A stretch of DNA of 64,000 bases, taken from positions 3,855,001 to 3,919,000 of the forward strand of contig NZ_CP149510.1 of assembly GCF_040126305.1 (NCBI RefSeq), in the 5' to 3' direction. Source of the stretch: Pararhizobium sp. A13. Lineage in GTDB: Bacteria; Pseudomonadota; Alphaproteobacteria; Rhizobiales; Rhizobiaceae. A model generated the notes under the pieces. It made no database searches, was not told the origin of the DNA, and worked only from the letters and a program-made list of their open reading frames with translations. Made by a program: the position numbers and the translations under genes. Numbering within the stretch: position 1 is the stretch's first letter; each line of letters opens with the position of its first letter. Below are positions 53,290-62,909 of the stretch, one piece after another.

Positions 53290-54357
53290 TCAGCTCTTTG
53301 GAGCGGCCATGCTCTCCCGCAGAATAAGCTTGCTGCGGATAACGGTGCGCGCCGGCTCCTTTTCCGCCTGTCCTATCGCCGCTAGCAGAAGGGCAACCGC
53401 TGCCTGCCCCATCTCTTCCACCGGCTGTTCGATCGTAGAGAGCGGCGGAGAGCAGAAAGCGCAGACAGGGGAACCGTCGAAGGAGACGATCGACAGGTCG
53501 CCTGGGATTGTAAGGCCCGTGTGCTGCATCCGGCTCATGAAGGAGATCGCCATGTCGTCACTGGTCGCGATCACTGCCGTCGGCTTGGCGGCGAGTGCGG
53601 CAAAGTCTTCCGCCGCCTGGAGGCCGATGTCGAAGCCGTGCTGATAGTCCAGATTGCCACCAGATCGCACCACCGCCGCCTCGGACAATCCCGCCGCCTC
53701 CAGCGCCTCAATGACGCCACTGTAACGCTCGACGTCGTGGTAATTGCCCTCGGGACCGGCGAGATAAAGGAAGCGCCGGTGACCGAGGCGAATGAGATCG
53801 GTAGTGGCGTCACGCACTGCCTCGCGATCGTTCGTCACGACGCTCGATAGCCCCACGTCACTCATATCGAACAGCATCGAAACGATCGGCAAGTTGGCAT
53901 TCGCGAGCGACCGTCTGTCAACCTCCGGAAGCTTCGACGACAGGATGATGGCTCCGCGAACCGTGCCACCGAAAGCGAGATCGAGAATGTGCCGTTCAGA
54001 GGTTTCGTCGCGATCCAGGTTGGCGATCATCAGGTTGTAGCCACCCTGTATAAGCGATCTGTTGATGCTCTGCAGGACCTGCGGAATGACCTGGGAAGCG
54101 CCGTAGTAGAGCGATCCCGGCAGTATGATCATGATGATATTGGATTTGCCGACCCTCAGGCCGCGCGCCATGGCGTTCGGCGTGTAGCCCAGTTGCTTGG
54201 CAGCCGCATCGATCTTGGCGCGCGTCTTCTCGTTCACCCGCCCGGGATTGGCAAGCGCTCGGCTGACTGTGGAAATAGCAACGCCGGCAAGCCGCGCTAC
54301 ATCTGCCATCAATGGACCTGATTGCTCCTCCCCGGGCATATCTTCGTTTTTACTCAC
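53290..54357 (-). CDS. LacI family transcriptional regulator
   Basis: The 355-residue repressor has an N-terminal helix-turn-helix and hinge (MADVARLAGVAISTVSRALANPGRV, AKQLGYTPNAMARGLR) after a short acidic extension, and a C-terminal sugar-binding domain (IIMIILPGSLYYGASQVIPQVL, FLYLAGPEGNYHDVERYSGV, AVIATSDDMAISFM). It is divergent from the sugar-type catabolic operon, with two matching operators in the gap. It would repress that operon until a sugar or glycoside ligand binds. Confidence 0.92.
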   Translation of the reverse strand: MSKNEDMPGEEQSGPLMADVARLAGVAISTVSRALANPGRVNEKTRAKIDAAAKQLGYTPNAMARGLRVGKSNIIMIILPGSLYYGASQVIPQVLQSINRSLIQGGYNLMIANLDRDETSERHILDLAFGGTVRGAIILSSKLPEVDRRSLANANLPIVSMLFDMSDVGLSSVVTNDREAVRDATTDLIRLGHRRFLYLAGPEGNYHDVERYSGVIEALEAAGLSEAAVVRSGGNLDYQHGFDIGLQAAEDFAALAAKPTAVIATSDDMAISFMSRMQHTGLTIPGDLSIVSFDGSPVCAFCSPPLSTIEQPVEEMGQAAVALLLAAIGQAEKEPARTVIRSKLILRESMAAPKS

Positions 54358-54415
54358 GTTTCCTTCTTTCCTCCGGATGCTTCGCCGAGAATTCTAGGGC
54401 AGCCGGTGCTTTATA

Positions 54416-54427
54416 GCAAACGTTTGC
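54416..54427. promoter_or_regulatory. LacI-type operator 1
   Basis: GCAAACGTTTGC is a perfect 12-bp palindrome with the central CG typical of LacI/PurR-family sites. It lies 59 bases upstream of the start of the LacI gene, nearer to that gene than its partner site. Confidence 0.75.
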
Positions 54428-54437
54428 CAAAAATCGC

Positions 54438-54465
54438 TTGCATAAAAAAACAGCTTGGCTATTAT
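54438..54465 (+). promoter_or_regulatory. Sigma-70-like promoter of the sugar operon
   Basis: TTGCAT and TATTAT are separated by 16 bases and sit between the two LacI-type operators, so that the downstream operator would cover the transcription start. Confidence 0.5.
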
Positions 54466-54472
54466 CTAGCCA

Positions 54473-54488
54473 TGGCAAACGATTGCCA
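54473..54488. promoter_or_regulatory. LacI-type operator 2
   Basis: TGGCAAACGATTGCCA matches the first site in both half-sites, with one mismatch in symmetry. The centres of the two sites are 59 bases apart, a spacing that allows a repression loop. Confidence 0.75.
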
Positions 54489-54579
54489 AAATCTAATGTA
54501 TTGAAAAATCATGGCTTATTCGATGTAGAGCGACGCTTCTGCAAGCGGGTTAGCCGTACCCTCGGGAAATGGATTGGCT

Positions 54580-55533
54580 ATGGCTACTGGCGACAGGCTC
54601 CGGTTCGGCGTTGATCTCGTGACTTTCTTCCATCCCGACTTCTGGGGCGTCAACAGCCATGACGCGATCGTGGAGTATGCGCGCGCTGAACCACGCGCCT
54701 TCTGGGACAAGATCTTCGACAGCGTGCAGGCGTCCGGCGTCACCGGTGTCGAGCTGACTTTCTCTCCCTTCAACTGGCAGGACGCGATCAAGACTTATGG
54801 TTCCGTTGACGGCTTCGGGGCGGAGCTGACGAAACGCGGCCTGACGCTGTGCAGTGGTTTCTTCGCGGAACTGGAAGCCGCCGGCGATTTCGCGCAACTC
54901 GAAGCCCAGCGCGCAATCATCGACAAGGCGGAAAGATACGCCGACTTCCTGAAGGCTTGCGGCAGCGATATCATGGTGATCGGCGCACCGCTTCGTCAGA
55001 CGCTCGGCGCCCAGCCGGTTAAGTTCCACGATTTCGACCGCGCCAAGGTGATCGCCGATTTCCTGAACCGGCTCGGTGCAATCCTCTATGCCCGGGGCGT
55101 GCGGCTGGCGTTGCACACCGAGGCGCACTCGATCTTCGCCGCTGCGCGCGACGTCGACCTGATGATGATGCTGACCGACCCGGCCTATGTGCATATGTGC
55201 CCGGACACGGCCCACATCATCGTTGCCGGCTCCGATCCCGTCCAACTCGTCGATCGCCATCACGAGCGCATGATCATCGCCCATTGGAAGGATGCGATCG
55301 GCCCCATGCCCGCCGAGACGCAGATCGACGAGCACATCCACGATCGCCACCAGTCCTATTTCTGCGGCTTCGGCCTCGGACGGGTCGACTGGCCGGCCTG
55401 GATCCGGCTGCTGCGCGACCGGGCCTATGAAGGCTGGGCGATCCTCGAACTCGATGCCGCGCCCGATCCGGTCCGCGACATTGCCAACGGGCTCACGCTC
55501 GTCCGGCAGGCGCTCCTGCCGATCTATCGCTGA
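54580..55533 (+). CDS. Sugar phosphate isomerase/epimerase family TIM-barrel protein
   Basis: The 317-residue protein has the AP endonuclease 2/xylose isomerase-like TIM-barrel pattern: FGVDLVTFFHPDFWG at the first strand, SGVTGVELTFSPFNW, SDIMVIGAP, RLALHTEAHSI with metal-binding His and Glu, HMCPDTAHIIVAGSDP with Asp and His, and a final strand ending AILELDAAPDP with Glu. These acidic and His residues form the divalent-metal site. A TTG two codons earlier is possible, but the ATG at 54580 is likelier. Members of this family isomerise sugars or act on 3-keto-glycosides. First in the LacI-controlled operon, with a GMC oxidoreductase later in it, a keto-glycoside route is reasonable but not shown. 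Confidence 0.82.
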   Translation: MATGDRLRFGVDLVTFFHPDFWGVNSHDAIVEYARAEPRAFWDKIFDSVQASGVTGVELTFSPFNWQDAIKTYGSVDGFGAELTKRGLTLCSGFFAELEAAGDFAQLEAQRAIIDKAERYADFLKACGSDIMVIGAPLRQTLGAQPVKFHDFDRAKVIADFLNRLGAILYARGVRLALHTEAHSIFAAARDVDLMMMLTDPAYVHMCPDTAHIIVAGSDPVQLVDRHHERMIIAHWKDAIGPMPAETQIDEHIHDRHQSYFCGFGLGRVDWPAWIRLLRDRAYEGWAILELDAAPDPVRDIANGLTLVRQALLPIYR

Positions 55534-55594
55534 GGTTTATTCCCAAGAGCACCAATGCCCCGCCAAGAGGGCATTTTTTTCAAGAGGTGGAACA

Positions 55595-56827
55595 ATGAAA
55601 AGCACGATGAAACTGTTTCTTGCCGGCGTTGTATTCGCTGGCATGCTTGCCCCGACCCATGCCGAGGACAAGCCGACGATCGAGATCATGTCGTCCTGGA
55701 CTTCGGGCGGCGAAGCGGCGGCGCTCAATATCATCAAGACCGAATTCGAGAAGCGCGGCGGCGTCTGGAAGGACTCCTCGATCGCCGGTTTCGGCGCGGC
55801 CGATGCCGCCTTCCAGAACCGTATCGTCGCCGGTGACCCGCCCGGCGCCAAACAGGGCGTCATCGGCCTTGCCGCCGCCGATTTCGTAGGCCAGGGCTTG
55901 TTCAATCCGATCGACGACGTGGCCGTCGCCGGCAAATGGGCGGACGCCCTGCCGAAGTCGATCTACGACCTAATTTCCTACGACGGCCAGGTCTATCTCG
56001 CGCCGACCGGCGCCCATGGCGAAAGCTGGGTGTTCTATTCGAAGGAAGCCTTCGAAAAGGCCGGTATCGCAGAGGAGCCAAAGACCTGGGACGAATTCTT
56101 CTCCGGCCTCGACAAGCTGAAGGCCGCCGGTATCGTCCCCGTCGCCTGGGGCGGCCAGCCCTGGCAGCAGACCAAGGTCTTCAACATGATCCTTCTCTCC
56201 CAGGTCGGGATCGACGGCTTCCTGAAGATCTATGTCGACAAGGACAAGAGCGAGGCCTCCATCGAAGGCGTCAAGAAGGCCCTAGATATCCTTGGCAAGC
56301 TGCGCGGCTATGTCGATGACGGCGCGGCCGGCCGCAACTGGAACGACGCGACCGCCATGCTGATCACCGCCAAGGCCGGCGTGCAGTTCATGGGCGACTG
56401 GGCGAAGGGCGAATTCACGGTCGCCGGCAAGGAAGCGGGCAAGGACTATGGCTGCATGATCGTTCCGGAATCGCCGGGCATGGTCTATATCGCAGACTCC
56501 CTCTGGTTCCCCAAGACCGGCAACGCCGGGACCAACAAGGCCCAGAAGCTACTGGCCGAAGTCGTCATGGACCCGGCTGTCCAGGTCGAGTTCTCTCTCA
56601 GGAAGGGCTCGGTTCCGATGCGCGCCGACGTCGACAAGTCGAAGCTGGACGTCTGCGCCCAGAAGGGCCTCGAGCTGATGAGCGCCGGCAATATCGTACC
56701 GGATCAGGCGATCGTGCTGACGCCCCAACAGGTCGGCCTGCTCGATGACTTCGTCGACGAATACTGGAGCGGCGGCTCGAACGAGACGGCCTCCGCGGCC
56801 GAAAACTTCTTCGCCATCTTCGAGTAA
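55595..56827 (+). CDS. CUT1-type sugar ABC transporter substrate-binding protein
   Basis: The 410-residue protein has a Sec signal peptide (MKSTMKLFLAGVVFAGMLA, cleavage probably after THA at residue 23) and the mature opening KPTIEIMSSWTSGGEAAALNII, typical of binding proteins of glucose/oligosaccharide importers. Further landmarks are AAFQNRIVAGDPPGAKQG and GESWVFYSKEAFEKAG. An AAGAGGTGG ribosome binding site fixes the ATG at 55595; the much longer open frame from 55292 overlaps the isomerase gene and is not used. It delivers a sugar or glycoside to the permeases that follow. Confidence 0.9.
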   Translation: MKSTMKLFLAGVVFAGMLAPTHAEDKPTIEIMSSWTSGGEAAALNIIKTEFEKRGGVWKDSSIAGFGAADAAFQNRIVAGDPPGAKQGVIGLAAADFVGQGLFNPIDDVAVAGKWADALPKSIYDLISYDGQVYLAPTGAHGESWVFYSKEAFEKAGIAEEPKTWDEFFSGLDKLKAAGIVPVAWGGQPWQQTKVFNMILLSQVGIDGFLKIYVDKDKSEASIEGVKKALDILGKLRGYVDDGAAGRNWNDATAMLITAKAGVQFMGDWAKGEFTVAGKEAGKDYGCMIVPESPGMVYIADSLWFPKTGNAGTNKAQKLLAEVVMDPAVQVEFSLRKGSVPMRADVDKSKLDVCAQKGLELMSAGNIVPDQAIVLTPQQVGLLDDFVDEYWSGGSNETASAAENFFAIFE

Positions 56828-56929
56828 GATTGCGCCCGTGGCGCTGGCCTGATCGCTACGCCACGGCTGCCGGCCGCCGCCTTGCGCGGCGGCACGCGCT
56901 CCGCTTTCCATCCGTCAAAGAGCTGGCCG

Positions 56930-57817
56930 ATGCCAATGAAACGAAAACCCCACCTTTCCGCGACCTTCGCTCTGCTGCCGACATGGTTCGTCGCGGTCGT
57001 GGTCTTCATCGGCACCATGGGCTGGTCGATCCGCCTGTCCTTCACCAATTCAACGCTGTTCCCATCGTCGACCTATGTCGGCTTCGCCCAATATGCGAAG
57101 CTCTTCTCCTCCGCCAAATGGCTCGCTTCGTTGCAAAATGTGCTGATCTTCGGCGTCCTTTACGTCGGCGGCTGCCTGCTGCTCGGTTTCCTGCTGGCGG
57201 CGGCCCTCGACCGCAAGATCCGCTTCGAAAGCGCCTTCAGGACCATCTTCCTCTATCCCTATGCCATGTCCTTCGTGGTGACGGGCCTGATCTGGCAGTG
57301 GATGCTCAATCCGACGCTCGGCATCCAGGCGAGCGTGCGGTCGCTCGGCTGGGAAACCTTCGTCCTCGACTGGGTGGTCAATCGGGACATGGCGATCTAT
57401 GCGCTGGTGCTGGCAGGCGTATGGCAGGGCGCCGGTCTCGTCATGGTCATTGCACTCGCCGGCATGCGCGGCATCGAGGCCGAGCAGTGGAAGGCGGCGC
57501 GAATAGACGGCATCCCTGTCTGGCGGATCTATGTCTCGATCATTCTGCCGCAGCTTGGGCCGGCGCTCGCCGCTGCCGGCATGCTGCTCGCCATGGGCGT
57601 GATCAAGACCTACGACATCGTCGTTGCCATGACCAATGGCGGCCCCGGCAATGCGACAGAGGTGCCTGCGAAATTCATCATGGACAACCTGTTCGGGCGC
57701 CAGAACCTCGGCCTCGCCACGGCCGGCGCCACGGTGCTCGTCCTCGGCGTGATCATTGCAGTCGCTCCGTTCCGTTACGCGATGCACGTGCGCAGCAAAG
57801 CCAAGGGAGCTCGTTGA
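56930..57817 (+). CDS. CUT1-type sugar ABC transporter permease (MalF/UgpA-like)
   Basis: The 295-residue membrane protein has six predicted helices, starting FALLPTWFVAVVVFIGTMGWSI, and the EAA loop IEAEQWKAARIDGIPVWRIYVS near residue 195. The C-terminal KTYDIVVAMTNGGPGNATE is diagnostic of MalF/UgpA-type permeases. Two ATGs six bases apart are possible starts; the longer open frame from 56882 adds nothing conserved. It overlaps the next permease by one base, forming a heterodimer with it. Confidence 0.9.
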   Translation: MPMKRKPHLSATFALLPTWFVAVVVFIGTMGWSIRLSFTNSTLFPSSTYVGFAQYAKLFSSAKWLASLQNVLIFGVLYVGGCLLLGFLLAAALDRKIRFESAFRTIFLYPYAMSFVVTGLIWQWMLNPTLGIQASVRSLGWETFVLDWVVNRDMAIYALVLAGVWQGAGLVMVIALAGMRGIEAEQWKAARIDGIPVWRIYVSIILPQLGPALAAAGMLLAMGVIKTYDIVVAMTNGGPGNATEVPAKFIMDNLFGRQNLGLATAGATVLVLGVIIAVAPFRYAMHVRSKAKGAR

Positions 57818-58701
57818 TGGCCCGACCCCACCCAAGTGGCCCGAAGCCGACACAGATCACCGCTGGCCGCATCGGCCTCTATGCCTTCCTTTTCGTCGCG
57901 GCGCTCTTCTTCCTGCTGCCGCTCTACACCATGGTCGTCACCTCCCTGAAAACGATGGACGAAATCCGGCTCGGGCGCATCTTCGCCCTGCCAGAAACGC
58001 TTGACCTCTCCGCGTGGATCACCGCCTGGTCAGGGGCCTGCATGGGAACCACCTGCGTCGGTATCCGCACCGGCTTCTGGAATTCGGTGGCGATCACCGT
58101 TCCCTCGGTCGCGCTCTCGGTCTTCGTCGGCGCCGTCAACGGCTACGCGTTGTCGCTCTGGCGGCCGCGCGGGGCAAACGTGCTCTTCGGTCTGCTGATG
58201 GCCGGAGGCCTCATCCCCTACCAGATCTTCCTTTATCCGATGGTCCGGGCGATGGCGAATGTCGGCCTCTACAATTCACTCGCCGGTATCATTCTCGTCC
58301 ATGTCATCTTCGGCCTGCCGCTGGTGACGCTGCTCTTCCGCAACTACTTCGTCAGCGTGCCGGAAGAGCTATGCAAGGCTGCGCGCGTCGATGGCGCCGG
58401 CTTCTGGCGCATCTTTTTCGAGATCATGCTGCCGATTGCCGTGCCGATGGTCGTCGTGGTCTCCATGCTCCAGTTCACCGGCATCTGGAACGATTTTCTG
58501 CTCGGTCTCGTCTTCGCCGGGCGCGACAACCTGCCGATGACCGTTCAGCTCAACAACATCGTCAACACCACCATGGGCGAGCGCAATTACAACGTGAACA
58601 TGGCGGCGACGATCCTGACCGCCATCGTTCCGCTCGCCATCTATTTCCTGTCCGGCCGCTGGTTCGTGCGCGGCATCGCCGCCGGCGCAGTCAAGGGGTA
58701 A
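57817..58701 (+). CDS. CUT1-type sugar ABC transporter permease (MalG/UgpE-like)
   Basis: The 294-residue partner permease begins with GLYAFLFVAALFFLLPLYTMVVTS, characteristic of MalG/UgpE proteins, and has FWNSVAITVPSVALSVFVGAVNGYAL and the EAA loop PEELCKAARVDGAGFWRIFFEIMLP. It has six membrane helices. The start ATG overlaps the previous stop (TTGATGG). The frame is open far upstream to 56830, but only because the preceding permease gene has an open alternative frame. Confidence 0.9.
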   Translation: MARPHPSGPKPTQITAGRIGLYAFLFVAALFFLLPLYTMVVTSLKTMDEIRLGRIFALPETLDLSAWITAWSGACMGTTCVGIRTGFWNSVAITVPSVALSVFVGAVNGYALSLWRPRGANVLFGLLMAGGLIPYQIFLYPMVRAMANVGLYNSLAGIILVHVIFGLPLVTLLFRNYFVSVPEELCKAARVDGAGFWRIFFEIMLPIAVPMVVVVSMLQFTGIWNDFLLGLVFAGRDNLPMTVQLNNIVNTTMGERNYNVNMAATILTAIVPLAIYFLSGRWFVRGIAAGAVKG

Positions 58702-58708
58702 CGCTTCC

Positions 58709-59791
<1,083 letters not shown>

Positions 59792-59875
59792 TGCACGATC
59801 CCTTTGTTTTCTCGCAGTTCCGGACGCGCTTCGCGCGTCTTTGAGGAATAGCTCCAGAACAGGAATTGGAAAGAC

Positions 59876-61528
59876 ATGTCTCAGATCGTCTATGATGCGC
59901 TGGTGATCGGCTCCGGCGCGGCGGGTTCCTTCGCGGTAAAGGAACTGACGGCGCAAGGCCTGTCGGTGCTGCTTCTCGAGGCCGGTCCCGCCGTCGGGCC
60001 GAAGGATTTCGATCCCGCCCGCAAGAAGGCGCCTGCAAGCAGCATCAATATCTGGGAGCGCGCACGAGCCACCGTCAAAGGCCAGCCTATCCAGGCGCGT
60101 GCGGCCTTTTTCACCGAGCGTTTCAGCCACTTCTTTGTCAATGACCGCAAGAACCCCTACACGGCACCGAAGGACGCGCCTTTCCTTTGGATCCGTGGCC
60201 GTCAGGGCGGCGGGCGCCTCCACAGTTTCGGCCGGGTGCTGCTGCGCTGGACCGACGAGGACTTCAAGATCCGCTCGCGAACCGGCAAAGGCGTGGACTG
60301 GCCAATCTCCTATGACGAGCTCGCGCCTCTCTACGACGAGGTGGAGGCCTACCTGGGACTCTACGGAAACAAGGACAATGTGCCGACCCTGCCGGACGGC
60401 GTCTATGCAAGGCCCGCGAGCCTAACGCCCGCGGAACAAGTCTTCAAGGAGGCGGTCGAAAGCCGTTGGCCGGACAGGCACGTGGTGTCCTGGCGCTATA
60501 TTTCCCCGGACGCCGAACGCGTGCCGCGGCCGCTCAGGGAGGCTCAGGCCAGCGGCCGGCTAACAGTCCAGTATGACGCAGTCGTTCGCCGCATCACCAC
60601 GGACGATAAAACCGGCCACGCTACCGGCGCGGAATTCCTTGACCGCAACACGGGCAAGGTGTCGACAGTCCGCGCCGCGACAGTGGTGCTTTGCGCCTCT
60701 CCGATCGAAAGCGTGCGGCTCCTTTTGAACTCGGCGTCGACGAACCATCCGGGCGGGCTCGGCAACAGGTCCGGCGCGCTGGGGCGCTATTTCATGGACC
60801 AGCTTCCGTGCCTTGCCTTCGGTTCCTTCTCGAAAGCAAAAGGCTGGGCGCTCGATGAATCCGCACCAACGGACCCGTTCTACAACCCGTCGGGCGGGAT
60901 TTTTATTCCCCGTTTCGGAGAGGACGATGCCGCTCGCGGTGACTTCGACTACCAGGGCAGCGTCGGCCGCGCCCCCGTGCCCGACGGCACCGACGCGCGC
61001 CTGGCCTTCTTCGGCTTCGGTCGCATGCTGCCCTACGCTGACAACCGCATCACGCTTGATTCCCGGCGCAAGGATGCCTGGAGCATTCCCGTGCCGCATA
61101 TCCGCTGCGTCATGCATGAGGAGGAGCTTGCGCTGCTCCGCAGGCAGGAGGAAACCCTGATCGGAATGATCAAGGAAATCGGCGGCGACCTGGAGTTCAT
61201 CGGCTCGCCCACCGGCCTTAAGGAGATGGGCAAGGGCGCCTTCCCCGAAGCCGACGTCTTCAGCCGGTTTATGTTCCGAAAATGGTTCCGCAAGACCATG
61301 TGCATGGGCGCGGCGATCCATGAGACAGGTGGTGCGCGGATGGGTGAAACCCCGAAGGCTTCGGTGCTCAATCCCTATAACCAGGTGTGGGACGCGCCGA
61401 ATCTCATCGTCACAGACGCCAGCGCCTTCCCGGGCAGCGGCGTAGCCGGCACGACGCTCACCGTCATGGCCCTGACGATCCGCGCCTGCCGGAACCTCGT
61501 CGACCAGTATCGAGCGGGACAGCTGTAA
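59876..61528 (+). CDS. GMC family flavin oxidoreductase
   Basis: The 550-residue enzyme has a glucose-methanol-choline fold: FAD motif ALVIGSGAAGSFAVKELTAQG at the N-terminus, LLLEAGP, WIRGRQGGGRLHSFGRVLLRW contacting the flavin, and the conserved C-terminal block AIHETGGARMG followed by NLIVTDASAFPGSGVAGTT. The catalytic His lies in this block. Closest groups by pattern are sugar 3-dehydrogenases and gluconate 2-dehydrogenase-like enzymes. No signal peptide or Tat motif is seen, so it would act in the cytoplasm. In the LacI operon it would oxidise the imported sugar or glycoside to a keto form for the TIM-barrel protein. Confidence 0.85.
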   Translation: MSQIVYDALVIGSGAAGSFAVKELTAQGLSVLLLEAGPAVGPKDFDPARKKAPASSINIWERARATVKGQPIQARAAFFTERFSHFFVNDRKNPYTAPKDAPFLWIRGRQGGGRLHSFGRVLLRWTDEDFKIRSRTGKGVDWPISYDELAPLYDEVEAYLGLYGNKDNVPTLPDGVYARPASLTPAEQVFKEAVESRWPDRHVVSWRYISPDAERVPRPLREAQASGRLTVQYDAVVRRITTDDKTGHATGAEFLDRNTGKVSTVRAATVVLCASPIESVRLLLNSASTNHPGGLGNRSGALGRYFMDQLPCLAFGSFSKAKGWALDESAPTDPFYNPSGGIFIPRFGEDDAARGDFDYQGSVGRAPVPDGTDARLAFFGFGRMLPYADNRITLDSRRKDAWSIPVPHIRCVMHEEELALLRRQEETLIGMIKEIGGDLEFIGSPTGLKEMGKGAFPEADVFSRFMFRKWFRKTMCMGAAIHETGGARMGETPKASVLNPYNQVWDAPNLIVTDASAFPGSGVAGTTLTVMALTIRACRNLVDQYRAGQL

Positions 61529-61818
61529 GCACGTTTCGATGGCTCCAAAGACCCGACATCAAGCATAGTCAACGCGCGCTTGTTACTACAGATGGCACCA
61601 AAACCGCACAGCCTTTTTATCGCGTAGTCTGCTCGTTCGGGCAAATGCACTGTCTGCTGCCAAATGCCCCTTCCTACAACGGCGGGCTCCGCGGAGTGAC
61701 GAACAAAGAAAAAACCTACGGCCGCGCACGGCGCGACATCCTCGCTTTGACAATCCCCCTTCCGCAAGTTCATTCAGGCGCTATGCTGTGTACCGAGAAA
61801 CCAAGCGTGAGATCTTTC

Positions 61819-62088
61819 ATGACGGAGCAACATCAGAGCCACTTCCGCGAACGGATGACAATTCTCGGCGATCTTGATGCTGCCTCCTTCGTCCCCTGGA
61901 TCCAGCGCCATGCCGCCAAGCTCGGGCTCTCCCAGGCCATATCCCACACCAGCCCCGCCCGGATCGAACTCGAAATCGCGGGACCGGAAGAACTGATCGA
62001 CATGATGGAGATGGGGTGTTCTCTGGGGCCCATCGACGTCTGGGTGGAGACGATAGAACGCACGCCGATCGACGACCAAACCGACTAG
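61819..62088 (+). CDS. Acylphosphatase-like protein lacking the catalytic arginine
   Basis: The 89-residue protein has the length and pattern of acylphosphatases (FRERMTILGDLDAASFVPWI, HAAKLGLSQAISHTSPARIELEIAG, MEMGCSLGPIDVWVETIER), matching the ferredoxin-like fold. The loop that normally reads GRVQGVxFR and carries the catalytic Arg is GDLDAASFV here, and the catalytic Asn is also not obvious, so activity is doubtful. It sits alone between the GMC and Rieske genes, with a 290-bp gap in front that contains no other gene. An upstream in-frame ATG near 61783 is an alternative start. Confidence 0.6.
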   Translation: MTEQHQSHFRERMTILGDLDAASFVPWIQRHAAKLGLSQAISHTSPARIELEIAGPEELIDMMEMGCSLGPIDVWVETIERTPIDDQTD

Positions 62089-62255
62089 GGCCACGATGGC
62101 TCTTTTCGCCGCCCGTACATCTTTTGCCCCTTATTTAACCAATATTGCCATTGCGAAATAATTATGCAAACGTGAGGGCGCTGGGCTGCAGACCATCGGT
62201 GACGACTTCGGAGCCATAGCCAGCAAGACACTGATATTATGCAGAAAGTTGAGTC

Positions 62256-62909
62256 ATGCTATCCGATACGACCGGCTCCTGGACGCCAGTCGCCCTTTCC
62301 GCGGATTTGCCGGCGGGAACCGTGATGCCGGCACGGACGCCAGCCGGATCAATTGCCCTCTGGCGAAGCGATTCGGGGCGCACTGCGGCATCGGCGGATC
62401 GCTGTCCCCATCGCGGGATGCGCTTGTCTCACGGCTTCGTGCGCGGCGAAGCGCTTTCCTGCATCTATCACGGCTGGAGTTATGCCCGGGCAGGAAACTG
62501 TCTGCGCATTCCAGCCCATCCGGGGCTGACGCCGCCAGAAACGATACGGGTGGCAACGCAGCAGGTCGAAGAGTCCGACGGGCTCATCTGGGTTGCCGTT
62601 GGAGAACCCGCAGCCCAGCCCCCGCGGTTTGAAGGCCTCGTCCCCCTGCGCTCCCTGCTGGCACATGCCAGCGTTGCGGCGCTCGAAGCTGCGGCCGGCG
62701 CGAAGGCCGGCCCCGAGGGTATTGTCTGGAAGGTACAGGCTTCGCAGACGATCCAGTTGCTGCTCGCCCCGCAGGAGGACGATCAGACGCTGATCCATGT
62801 TCTACTGAGCGACAACAGCAATCCGGCCCAGCGCATCGCCGCGTCACGTGCCGCCGAGACCCTGCGGCGAGCGGCCGAAGCTCTCCAGGCCAAAGGGATC
62901 GCGCCATGA
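62256..62909 (+). CDS. Stand-alone Rieske [2Fe-2S] protein
   Basis: The 217-residue protein has a complete Rieske cluster-binding set: Cys50 and His52 in CPHRG, and Cys69 and His72 in CIYHGW, 17 residues apart, inside the usual PVALSADLPAGTV and IALWRSDSGRTAA beta sandwich. The C-terminal part beyond residue 110 is unlike the catalytic domain of ring hydroxylases: it lacks the Asp-His-His iron site and holds an Ala-rich helix and QTIQLLLAPQEDDQTL. It overlaps the next gene by four bases. It would carry electrons to the catalytic subunit encoded there, whose own Rieske site is missing. Confidence 0.82.
   Translation: MLSDTTGSWTPVALSADLPAGTVMPARTPAGSIALWRSDSGRTAASADRCPHRGMRLSHGFVRGEALSCIYHGWSYARAGNCLRIPAHPGLTPPETIRVATQQVEESDGLIWVAVGEPAAQPPRFEGLVPLRSLLAHASVAALEAAAGAKAGPEGIVWKVQASQTIQLLLAPQEDDQTLIHVLLSDNSNPAQRIAASRAAETLRRAAEALQAKGIAP

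Noticed and set aside
53017-53385. A 122-codon plus-strand frame between glf and the LacI gene
   Set aside because: It overlaps the 3' end of the LacI gene, has no ribosome binding site and no recognisable similarity.
56830-57816. A 5' extension that would give the second sugar permease 623 residues
   Set aside because: The first 329 codons overlap the preceding permease in another frame and lack membrane features; the ATG at 57817 starts a complete MalG-like protein.
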